The notes under the pieces were generated by a model that worked only from the letters and a program-made list of their open reading frames with translations, made no database searches and had not been told where the DNA came from. Shown in pieces: positions 1-10,880 of a stretch of 64,000 nt of DNA. Every line of letters begins with the position of its first letter. The stretch's first letter is position 1. The DNA comes from Piromyces finnis (taxonomy: Eukaryota > Neocallimastigomycota > Neocallimastigomycetes > Neocallimastigales > Neocallimastigaceae). The DNA lies in contig MCFH01000032.1 in NCBI GenBank assembly GCA_002104945.1, forward strand, positions 248,001 through 312,000, given 5' to 3'. Position numbers and translations under genes: made by a program.

Positions 1-1313
1 TTTTATATAAAGAAAATTTATATATTTACCTTATTTTGATTCTCCGGTTCGAAGGACCATTGATATAATTTGATAATAATCTTAATTTTGAATTTTACTT
101 CAAAAAGTGATTATTATATTATATCTTTTGTTATAACTATATAAGTTATATTGATTAAGATTTAAAATCGTTTTTATAAAAATTAATAAAATTGTTTTGT
201 TAAAACACTAAATTGTTTTATTAGAAACACTTGTTTTTCTAATATTTAAATATTTAAAATTTTATTTATTTAAGTATAAAAGTGATTATTAAAATTATAA
301 AATATTAATCTAACTATATAATATTTCTTTATTAATAATAATAATAATGATTAAAATAAGAATATTTACATGTATTTATATTTTCTTTTGAATTTAAACT
401 ATTTACATTAAAACAATAAAATTAATAACTATTTACAATAAAAGTAATTAGAAATAACAATAAAAGAAATAATTAAAAGTTAAAGAATATAAAAAGTTGT
501 TTATTTTACAATTAATTAAAATAATAATTATTTTTAATGTTTTAATAAAGGTGTTTAATTATATTATTTTATAACATGAATTATTATATTTGTTTACTTT
601 TAAAGTGTAATTTACTAACGAAGTTATTAAATATTTAATTTAACAATTAATTTAACAAGAGTTATATATTTTGATCTCGATTAATTAAAGTTTATTATTT
701 TCTTTCAATAATCAAAATATATGCAGTGTTTAGGATTAATTTTATTTAAGAATTTTGGTAAAGTACTTAATTAAACTATAACTTGTTTTAAGTTACTTTT
801 AGGGTTAACTTAAAAATCAGGTATAATAATAATTTTATATTTATTAATTTCATTATTTATCAATAAATTTGTAAAAGGTGTTTTTATAATATTAGTTAAT
901 AAGTTGTATAGTTTAGTTAATTAAGTTAGTTATTACCTCTCTATACGAGTTAATAACTAAATAAAGTTTTATAAAAAATAATAAAAGAAATAAAATAAAT
1001 ATTATAACACTAAAATAATTACAAACAAATGTATAAAGATTTTATGAAATAATGTTTAATTAAATAATTCTATATTAATTATATTTTTTATTTATTAATT
1101 ATAATTATATACATTAATTATTATTATAGTTACTAATTTACTTTAATACTAACGCTAAAGTATTTAACGTTAGTTTTAACTATACTATTTAACTATATTA
1201 GTTTATTTTCTTTACCACTTGATTGGGTAAAGCAAATAAACTTCCTATTTAATTAATAACCATTAATATATGGTTATACATATATCTGGCCAATAAATGG
1301 TGACCAGAATATA
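1..1313. other. AT-rich non-coding stretch, no gene seen
   Basis: No open frame with recognisable protein features and no tRNA was found. The texture (long runs of A/T with scattered GTTAAC-like words) resembles the LTR and solo-LTR DNA elsewhere in the window, and parts look like the 13.0-13.9 kb stretch, so it is probably old LTR debris. I could not define termini. Confidence 0.5.
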
Positions 1314-1318
1314 TGGTT

Positions 1319-2445
1319 TGTTAAGTTTTTGGGTTTGGTTATGTGGCCAGGTCAGAATGTTATTAATTATATAGTAAAAATGTTTTTTAAGAAATTAAAT
1401 TTAATTATAAAATAACACCTTAAACTCCCAAATGAAAAATGAAAAATTTATATTTACTTTAAAATAACTTTTTATAAATTTTTTATTTATTTAATAATAA
1501 TAATATAAATGATATTATAAGTAACTATATAATTAAGATTATAACTATAATCTTTACAAAGAATTAAAATCGAATTCAATTCATTTTCTTTTATATTCTT
1601 TGTTCAGATTATTAAATTGATATTAATAAGAATAAAGTATTACATGTAATATATTAGTAATATAATTAAATAAGTAATAAGATTGTTTGTTTGTTTGTTT
1701 GTCATGACATAAAATAAAATAAACATATGATTAATCATTTAAACAGTTGATCCTAATTAGTAATTATAAAAACTATTCAATTAATAATTCATCATTATTA
1801 ATTGATATTACCATAACATATTTGTTATAATTAAATAATTATTATTTTCAAAATTATTTCTAATAAAACTTGCCGTTAACCTATTTTATAATAATTAAGA
1901 TTATTTAATTTATAGGTGTTAACTGTTACACCTAAATGGGTCTAGTTCTATTTTTAGTAACAATCGTTATCATTAATTAAATTAATATAACTAAAATTCC
2001 TATTGATATAATTTTAATTTCATCAAGTCATAAGAAATATTTATGATCCATACTTGATATCATATTGATTTTAATTTACCTAATAAAATCTTTAAATGAT
2101 CATAACTTCCTTAAATGATCAGTTAGAAGGACCGCGATTGTACCAAATTGTAGCTTTCTTCCTAAGCTTTCCAATAAACCTAGTTTCACAGCCTACTACT
2201 TACAGCCGTAGCGATCGTTTTTGGCGAGTTACACCTTATTTCGTACTTGCTTATTTTTGGTTAAGGGTTATAGTGTATTGATATTAAATTTTTGAAATCA
2301 TAACCCTTTCACTGAATCAAAATTTAAAAGGTGACTTTTAAAAGTGTTTTAAAATAATTATTGAAATTATTTAATTATAATTATTATGTTTAATTAATTA
2401 TAGATATTATCTGAATTTGTTTTAAATCCAGTTAATATCTTCACA
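1319..2445 (-). mobile_element. Solo LTR, Ty3 family B
   Basis: This is a complete copy of the 1128-bp LTR that bounds element B at 31-39 kb, in inverse orientation, with TGT...ACA ends. It is flanked by a perfect 5-bp duplication, TGGTT at 1314-1318 and 2446-2450, so it is a real insertion reduced to a solo LTR by LTR-LTR recombination. It differs from the element B LTRs at only a few sites, so it is young. It lies 67 bp upstream of tRNA-Cys 1. The 61-codon open frame inside it is just LTR sequence that recurs in each family B copy. Confidence 0.93.
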
Positions 2446-2457
2446 TGGTTTCAATTG

Positions 2458-2493
2458 AAATATTTGTGGGCAAACTTATGGCCACAAATATTT
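2458..2493. repeat. 12-bp inverted repeat between LTR-B and tRNA-Cys 1
   Basis: AAATATTTGTGG at 2458-2469 and its exact complement CCACAAATATTT at 2482-2493 are separated by 12 bp. The same structure is present upstream of tRNA-Cys 2, because the whole flank is duplicated, but not upstream of tRNA-Cys 3. It could be a cruciform or a protein site; no function is shown. Confidence 0.75.
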
Positions 2494-2512
2494 CTTACAA
2501 AATTCATAGAAT

Positions 2513-2584
2513 GGGGTGTTAGCTCAGCGGTAGAGCAATTGACTGCAGATCAATAGGTCTTCGGTTCAAATCCGGAACGCCCCT
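2513..2584 (+). tRNA. tRNA-Cys(GCA), copy 1
   Basis: A full cloverleaf can be drawn. The acceptor is GGGGTGT/ACGCCCC (one G-U pair), the D stem GCTC/GAGC, the anticodon stem ATTGA/TCAAT with loop CTGCAGA (anticodon GCA), the T stem TTCGG/CCGGA with loop TTCAAAT, and the discriminator is U as expected for Cys. There is no intron. Two identical genes lie at 31180-31251 and 40681-40752. It decodes UGC/UGU in the cytosol and is transcribed by Pol III from internal boxes. An LTR sits 67 bp upstream and a copia-1 LTR 118 bp downstream. Confidence 0.97.
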
Positions 2585-2621
2585 ATTTATGATATTATAT
2601 GAATTTATTTTAAATTTAGTT

Positions 2622-2700
2622 CCTAAAAAAATGATAAAATAATTTTATATATTTTATTTACTATTAATTAATTATATAATTATATATTATTTATTTTTTT
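2622..2700 (-). repeat. Inverted fragment of copia-1 LTR flanking copia-1
   Basis: This stretch is the reverse complement of the terminal ~75 bp of the copia-1 LTR. A matching inverted fragment follows the element at 8537-8585. Copia-1 therefore appears to have inserted into an older, oppositely oriented copy of its own LTR. Confidence 0.7.
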
Positions 2701-2702
2701 TA

Positions 2703-3052
2703 TGTTTAAATATTATTATTATAATATTTTATATAACACCAACACTTTATAAATAAATATTTGTATAATATGTATATATATTATTTTATATTTATTTATT
2801 ATTATTTATTTATTAATATTTGTTATTAATATTTATTATTATTTAATACAAGTTATTTAATAGTGTCTTTTCTTATATTATGAAAAGAACTTCATTTTAA
2901 TAATAGTAAAAATATATATTTATATAATATTAAATAAAATTATACTTTTCATATAATTAATTTAATTAATACATAAAAATTTAAATAATATATAATTATA
3001 TAATTAATTAATAGTAAATAAAATATAAAATTATTTCATTATAATTTTAACA
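2703..3052 (-). mobile_element. 3' LTR of copia-1
   Basis: A 350-bp LTR nearly identical to 8185-8534. On the coding (minus) strand it begins TGTTAAAATT and ends TTTAAACA. A purine-rich tract, read on the minus strand as TTTTGGGAGAA, abuts it and is the likely polypurine tract. A clean target duplication is not visible (TTTTA on the left, ATTTT on the right). Confidence 0.9.
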
Positions 3053-3112
3053 TTCTCCCAAAAGTATAAATACTTTTATTTAATATTCATTTAATATTCA
3101 TTTAATATTCAT

Positions 3113-6100
3113 TTAATATTTATGTAATAAATTATTTCTAAAAATAGACATTTTTGTAGCATCCAAATATTTTGTGAAACCATCAGCAATGTTATTTAAG
3201 GACTTGATATATTCCAATTTAATTTTTTTCTCTTTTACCATTTCTCTTATTTTATGATACTTAATATCAATATGTTTTGATTTTGGATTAATAGTATCAT
3301 TTTCAGCATTATAAATTGCTGCCTGGTTGTCAATGTTTATTACAGTACATTTATGAGTTATCCCTAACTCATTAAGTATGTTTGTATACCAAAGTGAATG
3401 TTTTCCGCACTCACATAAGCTGTAATATTCTGACTCAGCTGTAGAGGTAGCAATACAATGTTGAAGTTTCGAAAACCAACTCGTGGGACCACTTCCCATG
3501 AATAAAACAAATCCGGTGGTTGATCTTCTGGTTACTTTGTCACTACCGTAGTCTGCGTCTACAAAAGTCTTTAAAGAAGCTTCGCCTGAATAGAGCAATC
3601 CGTAATTAATGGTTCCTTTGAGGTATTTAAAAATTTGAATAACATTCTCCCAGTCTTTAAAAGTAGGTTCTTGTGATTTTCTGGCTGCTTTGGTGACTGA
3701 AAATAAAATGTCTGGTCTAGTAGATATAGCAAGATATAGTAAACTACCAATGGCTGCACGATACTTTGTTGGGTTATATTTTTCTTGTTTATCATCAACT
3801 TCGTTTGCTGGTTTAGGTGTTTTGCAAGGTTTACAGTTTTCTAAGTTGAATTTTCTTAAGATATCTCTAAGGTATCTTTCTTGGTGAAGTAAGTATCCAT
3901 TGTTTAATTTTTCAAATTTAATTCCAATAATAAAATCTGCATATCCAATATCGGTAACTTTGTATCTTTTCTTTAGTAATTCTTTAGTTTTATTTATTTC
4001 ATAATTGTTACCTGATATTAGGATATCATCGACATATATTCCTAACAAACATTTTATATTATTGTTATCATCTTTCTTAACGAAAATACAGGGTTCACTT
4101 ACCAGTCTTTTAAATCCAATATTAGTTAAAGTATCAGTTATATTATTATTCCATTCTCGTGCTGCTTGCTTGAGACCATAGAGTGCCTTATTTACTTTCC
4201 AATAGCCTTTTCGGTAAGTAGAGTCTCCTTCTGGAGCATACATATAAATACATTCATTTAAGTCAGCATATAAATAAGCTGCCTTTATATCTAATTGATG
4301 TATATAAAATTTCCTTTCTGCTGAAATAGCTGTAAGAATTCTTAGTGAATCATGTTTTAATGTTGGAGAAAATGTTTCTTTGTAGTCCGTACCGTATTCT
4401 TGAGTGAATCCTCTAGCTACTAAGCGTGCTTTATACTTGGTAATGTTTCCTTTGCTATCCCTTTTAATTTTGAACACCCATTTTGAGGTAATTACATTAG
4501 TATTTTGTGGAACTTTGTTTATTTTTTCATATACTTTGCGTTCTTTCATATTGTTTAATTCATCATTTATAGCGTCAAGCCATCTTCTTTTATCTTTCCT
4601 CTTAAAGATTTCAAAAAAACTTGTTGGTTCTGTTATTTGGTTATCTGTCGTTGATGATTTATCAACGTTATTTATTTCTTTTCTTATTCTTTTACTAGTT
4701 GTATACTTTTCATTATTATCCAAAATTTTTCTTTTGTTCCTTGGATAATTTGGATATTGTCTTTGTTCTACATCTAGTGAATGGTTTGGAATATAGCTTA
4801 ATGAGTTATTATTTTTTTTCTGTTTATTTTTATTTAATTCTGATAAACTAATTCCATTGTCCAAGTCTTTAGCCTTATAAGAAATTTTGTTCTTAGATAT
4901 TCTTTCGCTTTCAATTATTTTATTTATCCTTTCTTCTTTGTTTAAGAATTTATTTCTTTTAATTTTAATTTTACTTTCATCTTCACTTTCTTCGTCACTG
5001 TCGATTACTTTTCTTTTATTTTTCTTTTTATGAATATTATTATTATTGTTTTTAATTTTATAACTGTTATTGTCTTTCATATTATTAATGAAGTTATTAT
5101 TTATATTATTATTTATATTATTCTTATTATGTGAATTAATAATATTAACGTTGTTATCGTCATTATTATCATTAAATTTATTTATATGATTTATATTATT
5201 AATATCATTATCATCATATATTTCATTAATATTTTTATTTGTTTTATTTAAATTATTATCTTCTTTTGTATTATTATTTTTATTTTTTATTTTATTTTTA
5301 TTTTTTATTTTATTTTTATTTAAATCATTACTTTCATTTGAATTATTATTTTCATCTGAAATATTGTTTTTATTTGAATTGTTATTTTCATTTAAATTAT
5401 TATTTTCATTTAAATTATTATTTATATTTAAATTGTTATTTATATTTAAATTGTTATTTTCTTTTAAAATATTATTTTCATTTATGTTATAATTTTTAAT
5501 GTTTTCTTTATTATTATTGTTATAAATAATATTATCCTTATTATTATTACTATTAATGCCGATATAGTTATTGTTGGCATTATATTTTATTTTATTAAAA
5601 TTATTTGAAAAATCATTGTTATTAATGTTTGATGATATGCCAATTTCTATGTCCTGTTGAAGACTTTCGTTATCGTCCCCCTCCATTTCATTGATTAATG
5701 AATCATAATCGATGAAATTGACATTTTTGACATTATCATCAAAATTAAAATTACCTGGTTGGTCTTCTAAAAATTCAACTACTCTTTTGATGACAATTTT
5801 AAAAGAATTTAAGTCAAAAATTCTGAATCCGGTAGAAGTGTCATCATAACCAATAAATATGCCAGGTAGCGAAGTGCTTTCAAATTTGTGTTTTTCAGTG
5901 TTACGTTTAAGATGTAACACTTTACATCCAAAAACACGAAATTTACTGTAGTCTACTGGGATATTATATAACATTTCATGGGGTACCTTCAAGTCATTTC
6001 CATTGTGAGGTAACCTGTTATGTATATAATTGGCAGTTCTGACTGCGTCTTCCCAGAATCTTCTACATAATTTAGCATCTTGCATCATAGTGGTAGCTGC

Positions 6101-6505
6101 ATGGATTAGTACTCCATTAAACCTTTCAGCGCGTCCATTTTGTTGTGGATTATATGATACAGTGAATTGTTGTGTAATACCATGAGTATCACAAAAATTT
6201 TTAAAATTTAAAGACTTATATTCTGTACCATTATCACTTCTTAAATATGTAATATTCTTTTTAAATTCATTGGTAACTTTATTATACCATATTTTAAACG
6301 CGTTAAACGCGTCACTTTTATTTTTTATAAAAATTACCCATCCATATCTTGAATAATCATCTAAAAAGGTAATAAAATAATGATTACCGTATATAGATGA
6401 CGCGTTAATGGGTCCAACTATATCAGTATGTACTAATTGAAGTACTTCTGTACTTTTATTAGTAGAACTATGATATGGTTGATTTTTTTTTTTGATAATG
6501 AACAT
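3113..6505 (-). CDS. Copia-1 pol: integrase core, reverse transcriptase, RNase H
   Basis: This is the second reading frame of the minus-strand Ty1/copia element, 1130 codons. The integrase core shows the D,D,E residues near 28 (HTDIVGP), 91 (RSDNGTEY) and 127 (NGRAERFN). Then comes an Asn-rich low-complexity linker, about residues 280-500. The copia-type RT starts near KWVFKIKRD, with LDIKAAYLYADL and the catalytic YVDD at about 823. RNase H follows (FVDADYGSD, STAESEYYS, SKHIDIKYHKIRE). The annotated ATG is not a real start: the protein should continue from the upstream ORF, which carries gag, protease and the integrase zinc domain, through a -1 shift at the eleven-base A/T run at 6483-6493. 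Both frames look otherwise unbroken, so the element is young. It would be expressed as part of a Gag-Pol polyprotein in cytoplasmic virus-like particles. Confidence 0.93.
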   Translation of the reverse strand: MFIIKKKNQPYHSSTNKSTEVLQLVHTDIVGPINASSIYGNHYFITFLDDYSRYGWVIFIKNKSDAFNAFKIWYNKVTNEFKKNITYLRSDNGTEYKSLNFKNFCDTHGITQQFTVSYNPQQNGRAERFNGVLIHAATTMMQDAKLCRRFWEDAVRTANYIHNRLPHNGNDLKVPHEMLYNIPVDYSKFRVFGCKVLHLKRNTEKHKFESTSLPGIFIGYDDTSTGFRIFDLNSFKIVIKRVVEFLEDQPGNFNFDDNVKNVNFIDYDSLINEMEGDDNESLQQDIEIGISSNINNNDFSNNFNKIKYNANNNYIGINSNNNKDNIIYNNNNKENIKNYNINENNILKENNNLNINNNLNINNNLNENNNLNENNNSNKNNISDENNNSNESNDLNKNKIKNKNKIKNKNNNTKEDNNLNKTNKNINEIYDDNDINNINHINKFNDNNDDNNVNIINSHNKNNINNNINNNFINNMKDNNSYKIKNNNNNIHKKKNKRKVIDSDEESEDESKIKIKRNKFLNKEERINKIIESERISKNKISYKAKDLDNGISLSELNKNKQKKNNNSLSYIPNHSLDVEQRQYPNYPRNKRKILDNNEKYTTSKRIRKEINNVDKSSTTDNQITEPTSFFEIFKRKDKRRWLDAINDELNNMKERKVYEKINKVPQNTNVITSKWVFKIKRDSKGNITKYKARLVARGFTQEYGTDYKETFSPTLKHDSLRILTAISAERKFYIHQLDIKAAYLYADLNECIYMYAPEGDSTYRKGYWKVNKALYGLKQAAREWNNNITDTLTNIGFKRLVSEPCIFVKKDDNNNIKCLLGIYVDDILISGNNYEINKTKELLKKRYKVTDIGYADFIIGIKFEKLNNGYLLHQERYLRDILRKFNLENCKPCKTPKPANEVDDKQEKYNPTKYRAAIGSLLYLAISTRPDILFSVTKAARKSQEPTFKDWENVIQIFKYLKGTINYGLLYSGEASLKTFVDADYGSDKVTRRSTTGFVLFMGSGPTSWFSKLQHCIATSTAESEYYSLCECGKHSLWYTNILNELGITHKCTVINIDNQAAIYNAENDTINPKSKHIDIKYHKIREMVKEKKIKLEYIKSLNNIADGFTKYLDATKMSIFRNNLLHKY

Positions 6506-8151
6506 GTTTCACAAATATCTTTAATGTTTATATTTAATAATTTATTTTCAATACTTTTGGCATGAAAATGACCTAATCTTCTATGCCAAAGATGTAATTT
6601 TTCATCATTATTTAACTTCCTAATTGAATAACAATACATTGGATTTTGTATTTGGTAGTTAAATAATTTTGTCTTTGATATATAAACATTAAATATGTTA
6701 TGTTCATCTTCTCTTGATACATATATATTATTTTTATTTTTATCTTGGATAAATGCTGTGGCAGCATTATTTATATATTTAAAATTTACATTAAGACCTT
6801 CTTTAACAAAATTTGAAATAGATATTAAATTCCTTTTAATATCTGGAACATATAAAACATTTTTTAAAATTATTTGTTCTTTATTAAAGTAGCCTTTTAT
6901 GTTGCCTATATGTGTAGAATAACCAACTTCACCATCCGCATAGTAAATTGGTTCTTTATGTCTTTTAATTTTATATAATAATTTAATATCGTTTGTAAGG
7001 TGAACTGATGCTCCTGAATCTAGCATCCACATACTAAAGTTCCCGTTTGATTTTATAACCTTTTTATATTTTTTATTTGAAAAATTTACTTTTACAACGC
7101 TGTTTGATTCTTTTTCATATGTAGAATCATAATCAACGTTGAATAAATTTGGTGTTATATCCTTGTAGTTACTTCTTTGTTTTGTAACTACATCTGCATA
7201 TTTCTTTTTATATTTTTTATTTTGTTTATTTTTATAATTTTTATTGTTTGAATTATATTCTTTTGCTAATTTTTCTTTAAATATGCAGTTTCTTTCAATG
7301 TGGCCTCTTTTATTACAAAAATGACATATTATATCATTTTTATTTTTATTATTTTTATTTTTATAATTTGAAAATTTATTATTTTTATGATTATAATTAT
7401 CATAATTTCCATAGCCACTTTCACTACTAAAAACTTGATTAAATCCAAGCCTATTACTTCGTTCCCTTTCTTCTGACCTTTGAACAGACTGAACTCTATT
7501 TGATACATATTCTCTACATAAAGTCCAGTTATCTTCATAATCGAATATATTTATCCATTGGTATTGTTTTGGCATAGCTCTGTATAAAACGGCAGCCTTT
7601 TCTTCTTCATCTATATGGACTCCCATGGATTCTAATGTTTCAAATTTTAAATTTAGTTTATTTACAAAACTGGCTATACTATCTTGTGGGTTGTATTTCA
7701 TCATATTCACTTCTTTAATAAGGTCAGTTTTCTTACTGGATTGGTTTCCTATATATATACTTTCTAAAGTTTTCCATATTTGGTAACCAGTAAGTGTTCT
7801 ACTTTGAACATCTTCAACTGATTTTGGTGCTAATGTACTTCTAATAAACATTCTTACTTTATTATCAATAGCAAGAGTTTCATCTGTTACATTTTTATTA
7901 TAGTACATGTTAGGCTCATGTGGGACTTCTTTATAATTTTCTTTTTCACTCTCTGATATATTCTTTATATATATCTTTGGAGTTTTATTTTCATCAATAT
8001 ATTCTTCCAAACCGCAGCATCTTAAAATATCTCTGACTTTGATCTGCCAAGCTTGAAAATTTTCTTTATTAAGTTCTATTTGGAATTTTCCTATAAAACT
8101 AGAAGGGTCCATATTTGAACTTAGTAGATTTTTATTTTTATTATTAGACAT
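6433..8151 (-). CDS. Copia-1 gag, protease and integrase zinc domain
   Basis: 572 codons. The N-terminal part is a UBN2/copia-type Gag capsid (IWKTLESIYIGNQ, FVNKLNLKFETLES). A zinc knuckle CHFCNKRGHIERNC lies at 276-289. The aspartic protease is WMLDSGASVHLTND at 374-387, with catalytic DSG at 378. The integrase N-terminal HHCC domain has His 523 and 528 and Cys 547 and 550 (LWHRRLGHFH, CETC). It then leaves frame at the A-run and ends 21 codons after the CETC motif; the integrase core continues in the overlapping frame at 6505. The ATG at 8151 lies just inside the primer-binding region, as expected for an element with a short leader. A break inside integrase, not between gag and pol, suggests a recent indel or an assembly error rather than designed frameshifting. 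Confidence 0.92.
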   Translation of the reverse strand: MSNNKNKNLLSSNMDPSSFIGKFQIELNKENFQAWQIKVRDILRCCGLEEYIDENKTPKIYIKNISESEKENYKEVPHEPNMYYNKNVTDETLAIDNKVRMFIRSTLAPKSVEDVQSRTLTGYQIWKTLESIYIGNQSSKKTDLIKEVNMMKYNPQDSIASFVNKLNLKFETLESMGVHIDEEEKAAVLYRAMPKQYQWINIFDYEDNWTLCREYVSNRVQSVQRSEERERSNRLGFNQVFSSESGYGNYDNYNHKNNKFSNYKNKNNKNKNDIICHFCNKRGHIERNCIFKEKLAKEYNSNNKNYKNKQNKKYKKKYADVVTKQRSNYKDITPNLFNVDYDSTYEKESNSVVKVNFSNKKYKKVIKSNGNFSMWMLDSGASVHLTNDIKLLYKIKRHKEPIYYADGEVGYSTHIGNIKGYFNKEQIILKNVLYVPDIKRNLISISNFVKEGLNVNFKYINNAATAFIQDKNKNNIYVSREDEHNIFNVYISKTKLFNYQIQNPMYCYSIRKLNNDEKLHLWHRRLGHFHAKSIENKLLNINIKDICETCSLSKKKINHIIVLLIKVQKYFN

Positions 8152-8165
8152 TTTCTTGAGACAAT

Positions 8166-8180
8166 TGAGACTCTTAATCT
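8166..8180 (-). promoter_or_regulatory. Primer-binding site of copia-1 (half tRNA-Lys)
   Basis: The genomic RNA (minus strand) carries a site complementary to TGAGACTCTTAATCT, 4 nt from the 5' LTR. That sequence folds as a tRNA anticodon arm: stem TGAGA, loop CTCTTAA with anticodon CUU, start of the 3' stem TCT. The same 15 bases occur at the same place in copia-2. Priming by an internally cleaved tRNA is known for Drosophila copia and yeast Ty5 (initiator Met). Confidence 0.75.
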
Positions 8181-8184
8181 TTTA

Positions 8185-8534
8185 TGTTTAAATATTATTA
8201 TTATAATATTTTATATAACACCAACACTTTATAAATAAATATTTGTATAATATGTATATATATTATTTTATATTTATTTATTATTATTTATTTATTAATA
8301 TTTGTTATTAATATTTATTATTATTTAATACAAGTTATTTAATAGTGTCTTTTCTTATATTATGAAAAGAACTTCATTTTAATAATAGTAAAAATATATA
8401 TTTATATAATATTAAATAAAATTATACTTTTCATATAATTAATTTAATTAATACATAAAAATTTAAATAATATATAATTATATAATTAATTAATAGTAAA
8501 TAAAATATAAAATTATTTCATTATAATTTTAACA
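8185..8534 (-). mobile_element. 5' LTR of copia-1
   Basis: A 350-bp LTR matching 2703-3052 base for base over all the sequence I compared. Near-identity of the two LTRs means recent insertion. Transcription would run leftward from it. Directly right of it (8537-8585) is an inverted fragment of the same LTR. Confidence 0.9.
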
Positions 8535-8585
8535 ATTTTTATGTATTAATTAAATTAATTATATGAAAAGTATAATTTTATTTTA

Positions 8586-9717
8586 TGATGCGTTGACCGG
8601 AATATTTTTGAATAATATAATGTTTTTAATAAATAATAAATTCTATATTATTTTGATGGAACAATAAATTTAAAATAAAATAAAATATGTTTTATAATTA
8701 ACAAATAAATCACTCAAAACTCGAAAATAAACTCTTATTATGTTTTAAATTAAATTTTTATTATATTTTATAATTTATTTATTATCTGTTTATGGTCTTT
8801 TTATTCTCTATTTATTGTCCGCCCTTTATAAAGAAGAATTTTATCTTCCTTTTATACATTTTCATTTATTACATGTATTATTATTTTTAACTATTAAATG
8901 TTATTATTACTATTGTTATTATTTATTAAAATTAAAAGAATAAATTAAAATTATGTCTTAGTATTATAAAATATTATAGAATATTACTTATTTGATTTTC
9001 TTATTACTTCAAAATGTTTAAATTTAGAAAAATTATTATAAATTATCATTGACTATCATTAAAATGTATAATACCTTGAATAAAATAATTAAAATTTAAA
9101 ATTAAAATAATATTAAAATAAAATTAAAATAAAATTAAAATAAAATTAAAATAAAATTAAAATAAAATTAAAATATTAAAAGTATCAATTATTATAAGCA
9201 CACATTTTATAGAAAAACATAAAAGAGTTTTGTATTTTATCTTAAAATCGTTATTATTGTTCTATTTCCAGGTTTTAAGTTTATCATTTTAGTAAAAATT
9301 ACTCAATTAGTTATTTATTAATTTATAAGTTTAAAAGAATTTCTAAAGAACACTTGGAAAAAACATTAGAATTAATAATTTGATGTATACCATTTTATTT
9401 TTAGTTTGTTTATTCATTTTTATTTATTTATTATTATTTTATTATTTTAATACATTTTTGGATTAAGTCGTTTTATTTTATTTAATAATTTATTTTATTA
9501 TTATCACTATTAGGTCGTTTTTACTCAGAATTTATTATATAATAAAGAGAATATTATTTATTTAAGAAAGGGCCATATATTCATAAAATTATTATTCATT
9601 CATTTTTAAAGGTTATTATCATTTATTTTTATTATAAGTTACTATGGGTTAAATCGCGTTTATTCAGCTAGTTTTTATTATGTTTTTATGTGAGTAGCGT
9701 ATCACACATGATACAAG
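8586..9717. other. AT-rich non-coding stretch with an 11-bp minisatellite
   Basis: No gene is seen. At about 9105-9176 a simple tandem repeat of unit TAAAATAAAAT occurs roughly six times. The rest resembles LTR-derived DNA but I could not place termini. Confidence 0.5.
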
Positions 9718-9722
9718 GTAAA

Positions 9723-10440
9723 TGTAAAGATATAAGATATATCTTTAAATTATTTAATAATTAATTAATAATTGTATAAAAATCTTGATATTTTAATGGG
9801 AATTATTCATAAAATTTATTGAATAAATTTTATGGAATAATTAAATAATAATTAATTTTAAAATATCAAGGTTAAGAAATAAAATTTGGATAAATATTTA
9901 AATTAATGGATAATTAAATTTAAATATTTTAAATATTCAAATTAAATCTTAAAAAGTTTTTATTTAATTAAAATTAGTTTAATAACTTTAGCGTAGTTTT
10001 AAAATAAGTTTTTTTAATAAGAAATATATTATAAATAGTATTATTAATATTAAAATAATATATAAATAATACATGGATTGTATTCAATTTGCAGTTTACT
10101 CAAATTGAATCAAAAGTGTATTTAATTTGTTTTAGTTTAGTTTTATTATTTTATTATTTATTTAAATTTGTATTAAATTAGTTTTGTTTATTTTATATTA
10201 AATATATGTATAATTGAATGGAAAATATATAAAATGAATGTAAATGAAAAAATATATAAATACATGTATTTTTTCCAAATTTTAAATAAACGTAGTTGTT
10301 ATTGACTATTATATAGTTAATAACTTTTAAAAAGAAATATTAATTGAAAATTTTTATTTAAATTTTAGTGTTTAAATTTTTTTATTTTTTTGTGTTTTAT
10401 TGTAAAAAATAATAATCTGTTTTACAATTATTATTTTACA
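9723..10440 (+). mobile_element. Solo LTR, chromovirus family A
   Basis: A 718-bp copy of the LTR that bounds the chromovirus at 22-29 kb, from TGTAAAG to TTTTACA. It is flanked by an exact 5-bp duplication GTAAA (9718-9722, 10441-10445). It is more diverged than the 47 kb copy, so older. Confidence 0.93.
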
Positions 10441-10444
10441 GTAA

Positions 10445-10844
10445 ATATTATCTTAATTTTATAAATGAATATATAAAGTGATAATATTTGTATCTAAAAA
10501 AAATAAAAAAATAAAATAAATGAAATGATTTTTATACTTGTTCATTTTCAAGTCTTTGTTAGTTTAAAATATAAAAATTATTTTATTTAATTATAAAGTT
10601 TTAATATTTAATAACTCTTGTATTATTAAATATATATATATATGTTATTATATATATGTTATTATTATTCAATACATCTCGTATGTATATTATTATAATT
10701 ACAAATATTATTTTATATAAATTATATATCTAATTCTTCTGGATTATTAGGAACAACTTTTAAAAAGAACATTTTCTATTACTATTTATACAAAATTATA
10801 ATTTTAAAGTATAACTATAAACAAATATAAACTATTTAATTTAA
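10445..10844 (+). repeat. Dispersed repeat G, left half (host of Rep insertion)
   Basis: This AT-rich repeat continues at 11540-11630 after the Rep insert. An uninterrupted copy lies inverted at 29440-29997, and further partial copies at 41455-41735 and 51085-51175, all sharing the block around TTTTTATACTTGTTCATT. It is probably LTR-derived, but no ends were defined. Confidence 0.8.
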
Positions 10845-10860
10845 AAATAAATAAACAATT
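10845..10860. repeat. 16-bp target-site duplication, left of Rep insert
   Basis: AAATAAATAAACAATT here is repeated exactly at 11524-11539. The empty paralogous repeat carries it once (reverse complement at 29540-29555). Confidence 0.85.
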
Positions 10861-10880
10861 TATTTAATAAAGAATTTTCT

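Noticed and set aside
30-60. CCGGTTCGAAGGACCA as a tRNA T-arm
   Set aside because: The T-loop-like TTCGAA is present but the stems do not pair and no other arms are found.
2096-2281. 61-codon open frame repeated at 31483-31668 and 37883-38068 (minus)
   Set aside because: It lies wholly inside the family B LTR and recurs only because the LTR recurs. It sits upstream of the predicted RNA start in element B. No protein family features.
9105-9176. Possible CRISPR-like or regulatory array
   Set aside because: A plain AT-only 11-bp tandem repeat without spacers; the window is eukaryotic.
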